This document shows, one piece after another, positions 29,301-38,724 of a stretch of DNA of 64,000 nucleotides. The number at the start of each line of letters is the position of its first letter. Positions within the stretch are counted from its first letter, which is position 1. The DNA is from Pedosphaera sp. GTDB lineage: Bacteria > Verrucomicrobiota > Verrucomicrobiia > Limisphaerales > AAA164-E04. A program made the position numbers and the translations under genes. The notes beneath the pieces are model-generated. The model was given only the letters and a program-made list of their open reading frames with translations, did not search any database and was not told the DNA's origin. The DNA is taken from assembly GCA_002690655.1 (NCBI GenBank), contig NZFL01000017.1:172430-236429 (forward strand), given 5' to 3'.

Positions 29301-29366
29301 GCTATTGATTACGCATCCAGCATGAAAGACAGTTCCCCTTTCATGCTGGCCATCACTGCTGATTAA
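26319..29366 (+). CDS. Large secreted protein of unknown function with C-terminal beta-sandwich
   Basis: The 1015-residue protein begins with a hydrophobic signal segment (SLNCLVLLSCTGAWSQEHQH). The N-terminal half has the look of DUF3352-like proteins: NAIVHAKIKNPLDLLF, then a long helical and beta part with no enzyme motif I recognise. A Pro/Lys-rich linker (SSPKKPAGPRKPIPTRADH) near residue 805 leads to a terminal domain (about 825-1015). That domain has the pattern FLHGAGWPSDEGQTIAKWTI then YYSDGTENVIRVHYGKDVAD, a beta-sandwich frequent in secreted PVC hydrolases and likely to bind carbohydrate. The PSCyt/DUF1553 gene starts 184 bases downstream on the same strand. I do not assign a function. 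Confidence 0.7.
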   Translation: MLFNNSLQHFVNIRWVSLNCLVLLSCTGAWSQEHQHVKSPKPEDALPSNAIVHAKIKNPLDLLFQAETFTKDTLPDAFIPAPFRVLVKQEHPLLSVLGMFNNGKALDPEELEKQTGLDLRGDITLSVYPGDPSRFFILSLGLSDAGTFMSLASHVEGPLQAETVSIGGCDMLKTEVEIGPLKNCFGLTSNGRLYISGEPSLLLLLRDKEGYSRLSEDPHMSDVIQKAKDLDIFISVHPGLAKPLLGQIGLFKYLPISLLSQQKEALLKQISANEREAIDAQIQMQLPVSGMEELLNYAECVVTAAYQTTFESIASATESFEGFTLGIRGNSLTPGLTFMLHAGPHDPHKMTRPIPLKELESALERFPTQANQWSAEGQTPKKIPFVWITQTLKKLRRLLESRNLRTTWLNQLQKAHTDQVILQPMESQSDWTLKVVAKVKDMPHPRNYDSLKSFFTDWKKEQYQPAYRKVFIAPDSGPDLLAQHLTQQKFILENSRKQAFEMLEPYQRDGWIDQIYRVNTQKKEGDVSELTWENAWLTKSGLFGFNQHELIHRKVYLARKIDNHLVYHQDSGSQEWLENFEWQSGSRMPGSARALLNIVPEGSHSISFIKLSETLPTAIHGLSSMEALAHRDMHAYLKKAQSAVKNIDQTDEAAIRNALASIPFSPLLAAVNQDPASGKVYGLLPGNIAFPRPRVVPLLEDIIEDYEAIATDVGGIMTYAKQHDNTSEFGILHHTGGFSSLIKIIGNSLAENYLRNPEGIQTLMSRAMTPLDMKPDKRKQTLLKNPQWLFMENIKEGRNEAPGHSSPKKPAGPRKPIPTRADHTPDQCIPLDAYYNAALDDNFHFEVQEGNDLASFPKGTVDLAGVTFDARGLIHLNGQQIQTISSIDYPQKVTNIIIGRKAERLHFLHGAGWPSDEGQTIAKWTIYYSDGTENVIRVHYGKDVADWWTAPDAPSLSGSQAAWEGENAASKESSMQLRLFKKTWNNPHPEKVIKAIDYASSMKDSSPFMLAITAD

Positions 29367-29550
29367 GTATTTTTCGCGTGGTTCCTAGCTGCCACCAAAC
29401 ACAGAAGTCTCTCCTGCTCAGTTTTTTTTTATTTCGCCCCGGAAAACTATGAGTCATGGGATGAAAGAATCGCCACTTGCAGCAAAATCGCATATTCCTT
29501 AGTATGGATTTATTACTCCGACGATTCATCAAAATTTTCAATTGAATGAC

Positions 29551-32115
29551 ATGAAGTCCATTCTCTGCCGATTCAAAGCGGCCCATTGGGATCTGTCTTT
29601 GAAAACTCATATTCTTTGCCTGCTACTTTTCATTTCAGGATCACTGATTCAGGCAAATGAAAACCAAACCATTGATTTTTCCCGAGAAATCCTGCCGTTG
29701 TTATCGGATGCATGCTTTCAATGTCATGGCCCCGATCCAAAGGCTCGCAAGGGAAATTTAAGACTAGATATTGAGGAAAGTGCCAAAAAGCATGCGGAAA
29801 ACGAAATGGCTGTAATCAGTCCAGGTGATCCATTGAACAGTGAATTAATCCGCAGGCTTACGACAGAGGATGAAGATGACCTGATGCCTCCACACAAACT
29901 GGGACGCCCCTTGAAGAAGGCTCAGATCAAACTGCTGGAACAATGGGTTACCGAAGGAGCGAAGTGGGGTAAGCATTGGTCTCTAAACCCCATTGAAAGG
30001 CCATCACCTCCGAAGCCTGGAAAGCAATCCATTGATGCGTTTGTTGAAAACGCTCTTGAGAAAGCAGGTTTAATCGCCCAGCCAAAAGCAGACCGGAGAA
30101 CATTAATCCGACGGCTGGCCCTTGATTTGACCGGCCTTCCCCCTACTCTGGAGGAATTGAACGAAATCCTCAGTGACACCACGCACACCTGGTTCGAAAA
30201 GGCCATCGACAGGTATCTTGCATCCCCTGCTTACGGCGAGCGCATGGCGTGGAATTGGCTCGACGCAGCAAGGTATGCTGACTCCAATGGTTATCAAGGA
30301 GATCGGGAAAGAACCATGTGGCCATGGCGTGACTGGGTCGTAGAATCTTTTAACAATAATCTACCCTGGGACACCTTTACCACCTGGCAGCTGGCAGGTG
30401 ACCTTCTGCCAGACGCAACTCATGAGCAAAAACTGGCAACCGGTTTTTGTCGCAATCACATGATCAATGGTGAAGGAGGACGTATCCCCGAGGAAAACCG
30501 TGTGGACTATGTCATGGACATGACTGAGACCATGGGCACTGTTTGGCTGGGAGCAACGCTCACTTGTGCCCGCTGCCACGATCACAAGTATGACCCCTAT
30601 ACTCGAAAAGAATATTATCAGTTGTTTGATTTTTTCAATCAAACCCCAGTCACAGGCGGAGGTGGCGATCCTCAGACACCCCCAATACTTTCAACACCTT
30701 CACTGGATCAATCCAGAGCCATTGATCACGCAGAGGTGATAATTCAAAGAACTCAATCTGAATTCTATCAGTTTAAGGATAAGCACATTCAGGAAATGGA
30801 AGCATGGGAGCCCATCCAACTTAGCCAAATCAATGCGCTAATCAAGACCGGGAAAGAGGCTGAAAAAGAATCATTGAAGGCACTTCAACTGGCACTCAAA
30901 ACCCCAGATCAAAAACGAACAGATAAGCAGAAAAAAACCGTGATGGATGCCTTCGTTACTTCTGTTCCTGAGCTTGCCAAGGCCCGCGACCAATGGATCA
31001 AGGCAAAAGATCGACTAAACAAGATCAAACGCTCTATTCCAAAAGTAATGGTCATGGAGGAAATCAGTAAACGCCGCCAAACTCCCATGCTCGAGCGCGG
31101 TCTTTACAATCAGAAAAGAGACACTGTTCTTGCCGCCGTTCCCGCTTCATTACCTCCTCTGGAAAACTTTCAAAATCCTCCAAACAGGTTGAATCTTGCA
31201 GAGTGGCTGATGCGAAGAGACCACCCTTTGACTGCGCGCGTGACCGTAAACCGATTCTGGCAGCAGTTCTTTGGCATGGGACTGGTCAAGACTCCGGAGG
31301 ATTTTGGAGTCCAGGGTGAGTTCCCCAAACATCTGGAATTGCTGGATTGGCTATCCGCCGAATTCATGGATTCAGGTTGGGATGTGAAAAAACTCATCAA
31401 GATCATCTTATCAAGCCAGACCTACCAACGCAGTTCAGTTGCAACTCCCAAGCTGATTGAAGCAGATCCAGAAAACCGTTTATATGCACGCGCTCCAAGA
31501 TTCCGACTTCCATCATGGATGATTCGAGACCAAGCCCTGGCAGCAGCAGGCCTGCTAGATCCATCGCTGGGGGGGGCCCCAGTGAATGGTTACCAACCCG
31601 ACGGAGTCTGGGAGGACGCAACTTTTGGAAACAAGAAATACACTCAGGATCATGGAAAAAAGCTGTTTCGCCGCAGTTTATACACTTTCTGGAGACGCAT
31701 CATTGCACCAACCCTTTTATTTGATACCGCCTCGCGGCAAACCTGCAATGTGGACGCCAAACGCACCAACAGCCCCCTCCATGCCCTTGCCACACTCAAT
31801 GACACGACGTTTGTTGAAGCTGCTCGTGGACTTTCAATTCAAGCAATGTCTGATGAGCTGCAAGACCATGAAATCCTAGAAAGGATCTATCTACTCACTC
31901 TGGCACGCCCCCCCTCTGATCAGGAAAGATCAATCTGGATACAAAGCGCAGACCGGGCGCGCTCTTATTTTTCAAGTGATAGAGAGGCTATCGATGCCTG
32001 GCTGAGCCACGGAGAATCCGACATACCTGCGGGTTTGAATCGCATGCAATTAGCCACCTGGGCCACGGTCAGCCTGGGTATTTTGAACATGGATGAAACT
32101 TTGACCCGAGAGTAA
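29551..32115 (+). CDS. PSCyt1-DUF1549-DUF1553 (PSD1) secreted cytochrome-like protein
   Basis: I choose the ATG at 29551 over a TTG at 29542. After a signal peptide ([20 protein letters not shown]) comes a PSCyt1 domain with the heme c site CFQCH ([20 protein letters not shown]). DUF1549 follows ([40 protein letters not shown]) and carries a second CARCH. Then come a coiled insertion and DUF1553 ([40 protein letters not shown], then [20 protein letters not shown]). This architecture is characteristic of Planctomycetes and Verrucomicrobia. It nearly always pairs with a DUF1501 gene, which is next here after nine bases. A role in surface polysaccharide breakdown is widely suggested but not proven. 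Confidence 0.92.
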   Translation: MKSILCRFKAAHWDLSLKTHILCLLLFISGSLIQANENQTIDFSREILPLLSDACFQCHGPDPKARKGNLRLDIEESAKKHAENEMAVISPGDPLNSELIRRLTTEDEDDLMPPHKLGRPLKKAQIKLLEQWVTEGAKWGKHWSLNPIERPSPPKPGKQSIDAFVENALEKAGLIAQPKADRRTLIRRLALDLTGLPPTLEELNEILSDTTHTWFEKAIDRYLASPAYGERMAWNWLDAARYADSNGYQGDRERTMWPWRDWVVESFNNNLPWDTFTTWQLAGDLLPDATHEQKLATGFCRNHMINGEGGRIPEENRVDYVMDMTETMGTVWLGATLTCARCHDHKYDPYTRKEYYQLFDFFNQTPVTGGGGDPQTPPILSTPSLDQSRAIDHAEVIIQRTQSEFYQFKDKHIQEMEAWEPIQLSQINALIKTGKEAEKESLKALQLALKTPDQKRTDKQKKTVMDAFVTSVPELAKARDQWIKAKDRLNKIKRSIPKVMVMEEISKRRQTPMLERGLYNQKRDTVLAAVPASLPPLENFQNPPNRLNLAEWLMRRDHPLTARVTVNRFWQQFFGMGLVKTPEDFGVQGEFPKHLELLDWLSAEFMDSGWDVKKLIKIILSSQTYQRSSVATPKLIEADPENRLYARAPRFRLPSWMIRDQALAAAGLLDPSLGGAPVNGYQPDGVWEDATFGNKKYTQDHGKKLFRRSLYTFWRRIIAPTLLFDTASRQTCNVDAKRTNSPLHALATLNDTTFVEAARGLSIQAMSDELQDHEILERIYLLTLARPPSDQERSIWIQSADRARSYFSSDREAIDAWLSHGESDIPAGLNRMQLATWATVSLGILNMDETLTRE

Positions 32116-32124
32116 AACCAACGC

Positions 32125-33618
32125 ATGAAACCCAATCCTGACTTTCACCCAATCCTGGATCCCAGATTACGGCTCAATCGCCGACATTTCTTTGGACGCA
32201 ACGCCACAGGTATCGGAACAGCTGCTCTTGCTTCTCTGTTAAATCGTGAGGGGCTTCTGGGCTCCTCTCTCAAGACAAACTCCACGGTGGGTATGCCCGG
32301 TTTGCCTGAACTTCCACACTATGCCTCCAAGGCAAAAAGGATCATATACCTCTTTCAGAATGGTGCTCCTACGCATGTTGACTTGTTTGATCATAAACCG
32401 GGCATCAAACCCATGCATGGAAAGCCGGTTCCAGAATCTTATTTCAAAGGAAAACGATTCAGCACCATGACGGGAGATCCCAGCGGAAAGCTGATGCTTT
32501 CTCCGGTGGAACCCTTTCAACAGCGAGGACAAAGCGGTGCTTGGGTCAGTGATCTTCTGCCGCACATTGCAAAAATGGCAGATGACTTGTGCTTTGTAAA
32601 AAGCATGCACACAGACGCTGTCAATCACGCACCAGCCATTTCCTTTTTTCTGAGCGGAGCAGAAATCCCCGGCCGCCCTACCTTGGGGGCCTGGATGACT
32701 TACGGCTTGGGAGTGGAGAGCGATAACTTACCTGGGTTTGTGGTCATGACCTCTGTCAGCAAAGGAACCACTTGTGGTCAGATTTTCTATGATTTTTACT
32801 GGGGATCAGGATTCCTGCCATCGCGTTATCAGGGGGTAAAGTTTCGCGGTGGCGGCAGCCCCGTTCTCTATGTGGAAAATCCCGAGGGGATGAATGCCAT
32901 GTTGAAGCGAGGTTTACTTGATGATATTGGAAAAGTGAACCGCCTCAAGCATGAACAAGTCCACGATCCTGAAATTGAGACTCGGATTGCTCAATATGAA
33001 ATGGCCTACAGAATGCAAACAGGCGTACCTGATCTCACTGACCTGAGTAAAGAACCGGACCATGTTCTGGATCTCTATGGACCTCAAGTCAAAGAGCAAG
33101 GAACCTTTGCCTACAACTGCCTGATGGCCCGTCGGCTGATTGAGAGGGGCACTCGATATGTCCAGGTCATGCACGCAGGCTGGGATCAGCATAACAGTAT
33201 CACAACTGAACTTTACACTCAGTGCAAAGATACCGATCAGCCCAGCGCAGGTTTGATCATGGACCTCAAACAACGAGGATTATTGGATGACACGCTTGTG
33301 GTATGGGGTGGAGAATTTGGCAGAACCCCTTTCATTCAAGGGGATATCAATAACCGCCCAAGATGGGGGCGAGATCATCATCCATATGCATTTACGGTTT
33401 GGATGGCTGGTGGAGGCATCAAACCCGGTATTTCTTATGGGGCATCCGATGAGTTGGCCATGAATGCAGTCGAAAAACCGGTTCATGTCCATGATTTGCA
33501 AGCCACTCTCTTGCATCAATTGGGCATCGATCACGAGCGATTGACTTACAGGTTTCAAGGCAGGTATTATCGCCTGACTGATGTTCATGGAAACATCGTT
33601 CATGATATTTTGGCATGA
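32125..33618 (+). CDS. DUF1501 protein paired with the PSCyt/DUF1553 gene
   Basis: The 497-residue protein has a late twin-arginine-like leader (LNRRHFFGRNATGIGTAALA). The DUF1501 body shows IIYLFQNGAPTHVDLFDHKP, FKGKRFSTMTGDPSGKL, HTDAVNHAPAISFFLSGAE, MHAGWDQHNSITTELYTQCK and VVWGGEFGRTPFIQGDINNR followed by PRWGRDHHPYAF. These are the sulfatase-fold positions. It starts nine bases after the DUF1553 gene and is surely in its operon. It belongs to a longer DUF1501 subgroup than the one at 13.8-15.2 kb, so the window holds two distinct systems of this type. Confidence 0.92.
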   Translation: MKPNPDFHPILDPRLRLNRRHFFGRNATGIGTAALASLLNREGLLGSSLKTNSTVGMPGLPELPHYASKAKRIIYLFQNGAPTHVDLFDHKPGIKPMHGKPVPESYFKGKRFSTMTGDPSGKLMLSPVEPFQQRGQSGAWVSDLLPHIAKMADDLCFVKSMHTDAVNHAPAISFFLSGAEIPGRPTLGAWMTYGLGVESDNLPGFVVMTSVSKGTTCGQIFYDFYWGSGFLPSRYQGVKFRGGGSPVLYVENPEGMNAMLKRGLLDDIGKVNRLKHEQVHDPEIETRIAQYEMAYRMQTGVPDLTDLSKEPDHVLDLYGPQVKEQGTFAYNCLMARRLIERGTRYVQVMHAGWDQHNSITTELYTQCKDTDQPSAGLIMDLKQRGLLDDTLVVWGGEFGRTPFIQGDINNRPRWGRDHHPYAFTVWMAGGGIKPGISYGASDELAMNAVEKPVHVHDLQATLLHQLGIDHERLTYRFQGRYYRLTDVHGNIVHDILA

Positions 33619-33754
33619 TTCAACAACGCTAGCCAACAACCCCTATGACATGAGCAATAGCAGGTCGGGCTTGGATGGAACCATGGAGAACCCGTGCAGC
33701 ACGATTCAAATTACCTGCGGAAAAACTGCTTTCCTCTCTATTCAGCTGTCCAAT

Positions 33755-35833
33755 TCAAGTGCTATTGCGCTTGGTAGATCTCTTCAGCTGCACTGTTCGC
33801 CGTGATTTCTTTTTCTTCGTACGATAACTGACTTTGGTGGGAGTCGTTGAACTGGTCGCAGGAACTTCTATCCCCACACTTCGCTTCAATTCTCTCACTT
33901 GATCCCGCAATAGAGCCGCTTTTTCAAACTCAAGATTGACGGAGGCTTCTTGCATTTCAACCTCCAGTTCATTGATAGTTTCGGTCACATCTAGATTCTC
34001 GGCCGTTTCGTTAAGAATTTGATTAGCCTGTTTCTTTCCTTGCATGCGGTATACCAAGCCGTCTTCCACTGCACGGCTGACACTGCGCGGAGTGATACCA
34101 TGTTTCTTATTGTGTTCACATTGCTTCTCGCGGCGATATTGCGAAATGGCAAGGAATGCCTTGATACTGCGAGTCATGACATCGGCATAAAGATACACTT
34201 TACCATTGAGATGCCGAGCAGCTCGACCAGCCGTCTGCACAAGACTAGTGGTTGAGCGCAAGTAGCCTTCTTTATCCGCATCAAGAATAGCGACCATGGA
34301 AACCTCGGGTAAATCGAGCCCTTCCCTCAATAAATTAATCCCAACCAATACATCAAATTCTCCCTGTCGCAATCCCCTCAAGATCTCTACTCGCTCAATC
34401 GCATCTATCTCACTGTGAAGATAACGCACCTCAATACCAATTTCACTGAGGTAATCCGTCAATTCCTCAGCAGTTCTTTTGGTAAGTGTGGTTACCAGAA
34501 CACGTTCTTTAAGTTCAACTCGCTTGCGTGCTTCTTCAATCAAATCGTCGATTTGCCCCTTGAGCGGACGCACGATGATTTCTGGATCGATAAGGCCTGT
34601 TGGCCGAACAATCTGCTCAACCACTTGATTCTTTGCCCATTCCAGTTCGCGATGAGCTGGCGTAGCGCTTACATAGATGGTCTGCGCTTGATGTGACTGA
34701 AACTCCTCGAATCCAAGTGGCCTGTTATCCAAAGCACTTGGCAATCTGAAACCATGCTCCACGAGCACTGTTTTTCTTGAACGATCGCCAGCATACATCC
34801 CTCCCACCTGCGGAACAGTAGCGTGGGATTCATCGATGACCAAAAGGTAATCATCTGGAAAAAAGTCCAACAGTGTATAAGGTTTTGACCCAGGAGGTCT
34901 GCCTGAAATATGGCGAGAATAATTTTCAATTCCTGAGCAGAACCCCATCTCTTCCATCATCTCCAAATCATATTCCGTTCGCATTTTGATGCGTTGAGCT
35001 TCCAGGAGCTTACCTTCCTTTTCAAATTCAGCAATTCGATCGGATAACTCTTCCCGAATTGAAAGGATGGCTTTTTTCATTTTCGCTCGAGGAGTCACAA
35101 ATTGTTTGCTTGGATAAAAAGTCACGTATTCCAGAGATTCAATGCGATTGCCCGTCAAAGGGTCAAATCTGCTAATCTGATCTACCTCATCTCCGAAAAA
35201 TTCCAGTCTAATTCCTTCTTCGATATAAGCAGGTGTGATTTCAACCGTGTCACCCCTTACTCTGAATTTACCAGGAATAAGTGCGACATCATTACGTTCA
35301 TATTGAAGATCAACCAGACGATGGAGGAACTGATCCCTCGAGATCGATTCACCAACCTTTAAAGGAATCATCATCGCTTCGTAGTCTTCCTTGCTGCCCA
35401 ATCCGTAAATACAAGAAACACTTGCTACCACAATGACATCACGCCTTGATACCAAGGAACTGGTGGTTGATAGTCTGAGCCGTTCAATTTCGTCGTTGAT
35501 ACTTGAATCCTTCTCAATGAACGTATCGGTTTGAGGTAAATAGGCTTCCGGTTGGTAGTAATCAAAGTAACTTACGAAATACTCAACTGCATTCTTGGGA
35601 AAGAATGTCTTGAATTCAGCATAAAGCTGAGCTGCTAATGTTTTATTGTGAGAGATAATCAGAGTCGGTCGCTGAATCTCATCAATGACGTTGGCGATAG
35701 TGAATGTTTTCCCTGAACCAGTCACACCCAAAAGAACCTGATGCGCTTTAGAATCCTGAACTCCAAGAGTCAGTTGGCGTATCGCTTCGGGTTGATCTCC
35801 AGCAGGAGGAAAAGGTGCTTCCAGATGAAACAT
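33755..35833 (-). CDS. uvrB: Excinuclease ABC subunit B
   Basis: This 692-residue helicase-like protein loads onto damaged DNA in nucleotide excision repair with UvrA and UvrC. Walker A GVTGSGKT is at residues 36-43. The beta-hairpin that locks damage (YFDYYQPEAYLPQTDTFIEK) lies at about 89-108. Motif VI (LVQTAGRAARHLNGKVYLYA) is present, and the C-terminal UVR motif (LEVEMQEASVNLEFEKAALL, RDQVRELKR) is the UvrC contact. A basic tail (TKKKKSRRTVQLKRSTKRN) follows it. The gene is convergent with the DUF1501 gene, with 136 bases between them. Confidence 0.98.
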   Translation of the reverse strand: MFHLEAPFPPAGDQPEAIRQLTLGVQDSKAHQVLLGVTGSGKTFTIANVIDEIQRPTLIISHNKTLAAQLYAEFKTFFPKNAVEYFVSYFDYYQPEAYLPQTDTFIEKDSSINDEIERLRLSTTSSLVSRRDVIVVASVSCIYGLGSKEDYEAMMIPLKVGESISRDQFLHRLVDLQYERNDVALIPGKFRVRGDTVEITPAYIEEGIRLEFFGDEVDQISRFDPLTGNRIESLEYVTFYPSKQFVTPRAKMKKAILSIREELSDRIAEFEKEGKLLEAQRIKMRTEYDLEMMEEMGFCSGIENYSRHISGRPPGSKPYTLLDFFPDDYLLVIDESHATVPQVGGMYAGDRSRKTVLVEHGFRLPSALDNRPLGFEEFQSHQAQTIYVSATPAHRELEWAKNQVVEQIVRPTGLIDPEIIVRPLKGQIDDLIEEARKRVELKERVLVTTLTKRTAEELTDYLSEIGIEVRYLHSEIDAIERVEILRGLRQGEFDVLVGINLLREGLDLPEVSMVAILDADKEGYLRSTTSLVQTAGRAARHLNGKVYLYADVMTRSIKAFLAISQYRREKQCEHNKKHGITPRSVSRAVEDGLVYRMQGKKQANQILNETAENLDVTETINELEVEMQEASVNLEFEKAALLRDQVRELKRSVGIEVPATSSTTPTKVSYRTKKKKSRRTVQLKRSTKRNST

Positions 35834-35839
35834 GATGCC

Positions 35840-35868
35840 AAGCTAGGTCACCAACCTTGGATCGTCAA
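35840..35868 (-). promoter_or_regulatory. Candidate sigma-70-type promoter of uvrB
   Basis: On the minus strand TTGACG (35863-35868) is separated by 17 bases from TAGCTT (35840-35845), which stands six bases before the uvrB ATG. If real, the transcript would be leaderless or nearly so. The -10 match is only partial. Confidence 0.35.
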
Positions 35869-36124
35869 CAAGAGCCCACTCGGTAAAAAAGAATCATGAC
35901 ATGTATTGTATTCAAAGACGGGAAAATGATCCTTGCAGTTTGTTCTGTCCAGCATTTCAGTACGATGATGGCAACCGACACCATTAGGCAGCACTTACAT
36001 CGTGGAATGCCTCTGATCGCGAACAATTACTCGTGAAAAAAAACATGAAATCCCCATGCATTGCCCCCTGATTTTCTGGTCTGTGATTCGAAGGATTTGG
36101 TTGTTATGATTTGCGGAGAGTCAG

Positions 36125-37276
36125 ATGAACAGCCCAACACCAGAAACAATCGATGAAAGACATGTTGCCATTGAAGGCAAGAAGCTGCTGTATTTTGGTG
36201 GGTGCGATTATTTGAGGCTTAGTCATAAAGCTGAAATTCGATTATCAGCAGTTGAATCATTGAGGAATGAACCCAGTTTATCATCCAGTGCGTCCAGAAC
36301 CACAACCGGTGACCGCTCCATTTACCTGCAACTTGAAAAGCAGTTGACTGCACTCAACGGAACGGAGGACAGCCTACTTACAGGGGCAGGTTATTTAGCA
36401 AATCTTTCGCTGAGTTCTTATCTGAGTGAGGCCGCTGATGGACTATTGATCGATGAAAAGTGCCATCCGAGTCTGAGAGATGCAGCAAAATTATCTGGGC
36501 TACCTGTTCGGAATTACCGACATTGCGATGTAAACTCAGCCGCAGAGATTTCATCTGGATTACCTGATAATCAACATTGGTTCCTTCTCAGTGAAAGCAT
36601 GTTTGGTCTGGATGGAAGCATCATGCCCTTGAATGCATTCCGGAGAATGTTGCCAGTTGCAGTTTCCTTTATCATCGACGACGCACATGGTTTCGGTGTG
36701 CTTGGATATAATTTCTGGAACGAGGGAGATACATCATCCGGAGATGCGAGAACCGTCATTAAAACGCTTTCTTTGGCCAAAACAGTTGGATGCCACGGAG
36801 GAGCCATTGCGGGACCCCTGAAAGTTACAAATAGCATTCGTAATCAAGGAGCAACCTGGGCTGGTCATACACCATTCCCCATGCACTTGGCGCATGCAGC
36901 CATCAAAAGCATCGAATGGTTGTCTACAAAGCCAGAGCTAAGTTCGCAACTGAGTCATCGTATCGATTTGATGTCAGACATACTTTCAAGTTTAGGGCTC
37001 CTGAAAAAGACAGGTTTAATGTCACCTGTTTTCAGCTTCAGACTTGGGGAAACTCTGACTGAGGAATCAATCCAGGCATTAAAGGATTTGGTCGTGGAAT
37101 CAGGGATCTACCCCTCATTCATTCGATACCCAGGAGGTCTGAACAACTTAATTTTCCGGGTTGCAATCAGTTCTAGCCATCAAAAGAGTGACCTTCAAAA
37201 ACTTGGGAAAACACTGATGCAATTGAACCAGTTTTTTGGATGTGAACAATTTTTACTCAGTGATCAGATGAGCTGA
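36125..37276 (+). CDS. Alpha-oxoamine synthase, BioF/KBL-like PLP enzyme
   Basis: The 383-residue protein belongs to the fold-type I PLP enzymes that join an amino acid and an acyl-CoA with loss of CO2. Visible landmarks are LLYFGGCDYLRLSHK (the entry motif YLGL is YLRL here), DEKCHPSLRDAAKLSG, the PLP Asp in IIDDAHGFGVLGY, and the PLP lysine in SLAKTVGCHGGAIAGP. The family-typical GSGGSRLISG region reads SLSSSASRTTTGD and is altered. No other biotin gene is close, so calling it bioF would be unsafe; a sphingolipid- or fatty-acid-related acceptor is also possible. It is one of the few genes here with a GGAG Shine-Dalgarno sequence (about 10 bases before ATG). Confidence 0.7.
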   Translation: MNSPTPETIDERHVAIEGKKLLYFGGCDYLRLSHKAEIRLSAVESLRNEPSLSSSASRTTTGDRSIYLQLEKQLTALNGTEDSLLTGAGYLANLSLSSYLSEAADGLLIDEKCHPSLRDAAKLSGLPVRNYRHCDVNSAAEISSGLPDNQHWFLLSESMFGLDGSIMPLNAFRRMLPVAVSFIIDDAHGFGVLGYNFWNEGDTSSGDARTVIKTLSLAKTVGCHGGAIAGPLKVTNSIRNQGATWAGHTPFPMHLAHAAIKSIEWLSTKPELSSQLSHRIDLMSDILSSLGLLKKTGLMSPVFSFRLGETLTEESIQALKDLVVESGIYPSFIRYPGGLNNLIFRVAISSSHQKSDLQKLGKTLMQLNQFFGCEQFLLSDQMS

Positions 37277-38114
37277 ATGGATTTCGTGCTTTGCGTTCCT
37301 TGGAAGTTGGCTTTGTTATGTCAAAAGGGTTGGGGCCAACCTGTTTAGATTTTGCAAGGTCTTGAGTAGAGAGTGAGGAGATTTCTAGATGGCGCGCAGA
37401 CAAAACAACAATCACCCAACCCATTGGAAAATGAATAGCATTCGCAACCAGAAATTCCTGAAGATTGAGCTGCTCCAGACCATGAAGAATGACGGCAACT
37501 ATCATGAAAAGCGCCGGAGGCATCAGGGATAACAGATTTAACCGAAAAACAATCCCGAAAGTAGGTCGTCTTCCAGAAAGGTAAGTAAGAATGAAAACAG
37601 GCGTTGTATAGATGAGAGCCAATACCCTCCATGCGAGAGAGAATCCAATCCAAAAGAAAGTAAAGGCGCCTAAATACAAAAAGAAACTCCGTGAAAGCCA
37701 CCATGGATGCACTTGCTCAGAGTCTAATTCGATGATGTATCCAGCTGGATAGGGCAGTCGAAGATAACCAAAAAGAGATCCAATACGAAGACCCGAAGTA
37801 TCCAGAATGACGCGTAAATCAGAGGTAGAGGAGATTTCTTTCTGAGTATCGGTCCTTATCGAAATCGAAAGAAAGTGATTACTCGCCAGATTTTCGCTGA
37901 CTGGAGCATTCGTCGAAAGAACCTGTTTTTCGATGATAGATCCTTCCGGGAACTGCATGATAGCAGTTTCCCAAACAGGCAACCAATTGACCCAAACGAA
38001 CCATCCAACCACACCTGCAGCGACAAAGCCTGTCAACAGGGTATTGATGAACACGCCTGTTTTCAGACGAACAGCCCAATCAGCAATTCCCCGAAATGTA
38101 AAAGGAAAACTCAT
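37257..38114 (-). CDS. Hypothetical multi-pass membrane protein
   Basis: The 285-residue protein has one N-terminal membrane segment (FINTLLTGFVAAGVVGWFVW), an extracytoplasmic beta-rich domain, and about three more segments: SFFLYLGAFTFFWIGFSLAW, LLSLMPPALFMIVAVIL and FPMGWVIVVLSA. Its cytoplasmic tail is basic and Ser/Lys-rich. I know no family for it. Its 3' end overlaps the 3' end of the BioF-like gene by 20 bases on the opposite strand. The spacing to the DUF6941-like gene at 38156 (41 bases, same strand) suggests co-transcription. Confidence 0.6.
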   Translation of the reverse strand: MSFPFTFRGIADWAVRLKTGVFINTLLTGFVAAGVVGWFVWVNWLPVWETAIMQFPEGSIIEKQVLSTNAPVSENLASNHFLSISIRTDTQKEISSTSDLRVILDTSGLRIGSLFGYLRLPYPAGYIIELDSEQVHPWWLSRSFFLYLGAFTFFWIGFSLAWRVLALIYTTPVFILTYLSGRRPTFGIVFRLNLLSLMPPALFMIVAVILHGLEQLNLQEFLVANAIHFPMGWVIVVLSARHLEISSLSTQDLAKSKQVGPNPFDITKPTSKERKARNPFSSSDH

Positions 38115-38155
38115 GCAGACAGGGTATCAGAGCCACATTCGTGACCTGACAATAT

Positions 38156-38614
38156 TCAGGCTTGCGGTGGCTGATTCTGTGCAGGAGGTTGTTGTTCGCC
38201 TCCTCCGGGTTGTTTCTGCTGAGGAGCGAGAACCACGTTAAGGGGATAACGAAGTTTCATTACTTCATCCACCAGAACTTCGATGAAGTGAATACCAGCC
38301 TCTTTGAATTCAACCTGCCCGAACAAGGAAACGTTCGTCGCATGAGTATTCACGTCTTTCAGCGCAAACTTGACAGCACTCTTGCGAACGAGAGTGGTCT
38401 GGTCGGGGGAGAGAAGCCGCACCTCTTCGTTAAATTGCCCAAAACCCGCCGTCCAGCGATTAAAAACGCACAATTTAAGGGCTGTTACAGGCAGGCGAGG
38501 AACTCGCACCAGCCCAATGACACCGATGAGTATAAAGTTTCCGTTGGATTCCTGTTTAACGTCTTCACAAAGAAGTGAAGTCTGGAGATCCGGTAATATT
38601 CTTGATGGTTCCAT
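38156..38614 (-). CDS. DUF6941-like conserved hypothetical protein
   Basis: The 152-residue protein starts LQTSLLCEDVKQESNGNFIL IGVIG, a beta-sandwich entry that matches the DUF6941 family. The conserved core reads NRWTAGFGQFNEEVRLLSPD, then FGQVEFKEAGIHFIEVLVDE, and a Pro/Gln-rich tail (QQKQPGGGEQQPPAQNQP) ends the protein. No catalytic motif is visible and the role is unknown. It is soluble, with no signal peptide. Confidence 0.6.
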   Translation of the reverse strand: MEPSRILPDLQTSLLCEDVKQESNGNFILIGVIGLVRVPRLPVTALKLCVFNRWTAGFGQFNEEVRLLSPDQTTLVRKSAVKFALKDVNTHATNVSLFGQVEFKEAGIHFIEVLVDEVMKLRYPLNVVLAPQQKQPGGGEQQPPAQNQPPQA

Positions 38615-38724
38615 AGTATAAAAATTTCTGAATCAGTCTGAGTGCTTATCAGTCAGAACAAGTTGATAATTCTGAAGGATTCAACAGGTAATAAGAAGCA
38701 ATTCCTTGCACAAAATTCAATTGG

